This document shows positions 12,070-12,334 of a stretch of 12,334 nt of DNA, piece by piece (the first letter of the stretch is position 1; every line of letters begins with the position of its first letter). Made by a program: the position numbers and the translations under genes. Source of the stretch: an uncultured Oscillospiraceae bacterium. GTDB lineage: Bacteria; Bacillota_A; Clostridia; Oscillospirales; Oscillospiraceae. The stretch is from contig CANRKN010000060.1 in assembly GCA_947631215.1 (NCBI GenBank), forward strand, positions 1-12,334, in the 5' to 3' direction. Below the pieces are notes generated by a model. The model did not search any database and was not told the origin of the DNA. It saw nothing but the letters and a program-made list of their open reading frames with translations.

Positions 12070-12334
12070 TGCTTTGTCAATTTGAGCGGCTGGTCTATCC
12101 CCGGAATATCAGCAGCGCCGAGACAGGAAGCTATATGGTGGCCGTATACCGGCCCTGTGAGCGGGTCTTGGACGGCACCGGCCACTCCATCTCTCAGGTG
12201 AAAGCCGTCGGCTACTGTCTGCCCATTTCCCGGCATCTTCGGTATGACATGCAGGGGAAATGGACGCGCAGCACCAAGCACGGCGTCCAGTTCGAGATGG
12301 ACTCCTACAAAGAGGTGATCATCCCGACAAAGGA
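12069..12334 (+). CDS. RecD2-like ATP-dependent DNA helicase, N-terminal part (partial)
   Basis: The ATG at 12069 shares a base with the previous TGA, and GGGGAGG (12055-12061) lies 7 nt upstream. Only the first 88 residues fall in the window. Their pattern, a short strand (SYMVAVYRP) followed by VKAVGYCLPISRHLRYDMQG, then KWTRSTKHGVQFEMDSYKEV, is that of the OB-like N-terminal domain of RecD2-type helicases, where the equivalent reads roughly G-LP, L-G-W, HPKYG-QF, YEE. The Walker motifs lie beyond the window, so helicase activity cannot be confirmed here. RecD2 is a 5'-3' DNA helicase active without RecBC in Firmicutes; in a mobile element next to a YqaJ nuclease it would fit DNA-end processing, recombination or replication. 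Confidence 0.8.
   Translation, partial: MLCQFERLVYPRNISSAETGSYMVAVYRPCERVLDGTGHSISQVKAVGYCLPISRHLRYDMQGKWTRSTKHGVQFEMDSYKEVIIPTK

Noticed and set aside
1..12334. tRNA, rRNA or att site
   Set aside because: No cloverleaf with CCA-type end, rRNA segment or integrase-linked direct repeat was seen on either strand by reading.

Overview
The window is a densely packed, single-strand (+) gene array with strong GGAGG-type ribosome binding sites, short gaps and several stop/start overlaps. Codon use, Shine-Dalgarno strength and the gene families suggest a Firmicutes (Clostridia, probably a gut Oscillospiraceae/Lachnospiraceae-like host). The content (orphan DNA methyltransferases, YqaJ-type exonuclease, RecD2-like helicase, a CobT-like VWA protein after the end of its probable AAA+ partner, and many small uncharacterised proteins) points to a mobile element: a large phage/prophage, conjugative element or plasmid. 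No capsid, integrase, relaxase or replication initiator is visible, so the type of element cannot be decided here.

Layout. (1) 1-2423: the tail of an upstream gene, inferred to be a MoxR/CobS-like AAA+ ATPase, then a 761-residue protein with an N-terminal HELGH metallopeptidase-like motif, an acidic linker and a C-terminal VWA/MIDAS domain. (2) 2521-5319: uncharacterised accessory genes, AT-richer by eye: a 368-aa protein with a GGRW motif, a 154-aa Cys-rich putative zinc protein, a 26-aa micro-ORF, an 81-aa acidic protein and a 189-aa protein. (3) 5396-8382: two DNA methyltransferases without a visible restriction enzyme, a 670-aa NPPF enzyme with a DUF4942-like C-terminus and a 298-aa HPPY enzyme with a possible winged-helix tail. 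(4) 8408-9299: two small ORFs and a 170-aa charged protein. (5) 9348-12334, GC-richer: a possible DUF932-like protein, a YqaJ/lambda-type exonuclease, a nucleoside 2-deoxyribosyltransferase-like (DUF4406/DUF7768-like) protein and the start of a RecD2-like helicase. The last genes overlap or nearly touch and look like one DNA-recombination operon.

The most unusual feature is non-coding. A cassette of about 180 bp occurs twice, 4253 bp apart (4223-4401 and 8476-8655). Each copy has a near-consensus sigma-A promoter (TTGACG, 17-nt spacer, TGG-TATAAT), a short stem-loop, a strong intrinsic terminator with a GCAA loop, and then a second intrinsic terminator. The promoter and first terminator would define an RNA of about 86 nt. 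A core of 65 nt is identical, and the differences in the two smaller hairpins keep or improve pairing. A third, promoterless relative of the second hairpin, also led by ATGCAACAAG, lies at 5328-5367. The element therefore appears to carry a small structured RNA or attenuator family between its gene modules. The promoter in each copy also overlaps a short reading frame sharing the peptide pattern WID-x-R-x-K-x-WYN, so a peptide-coding role competes with the RNA interpretation.
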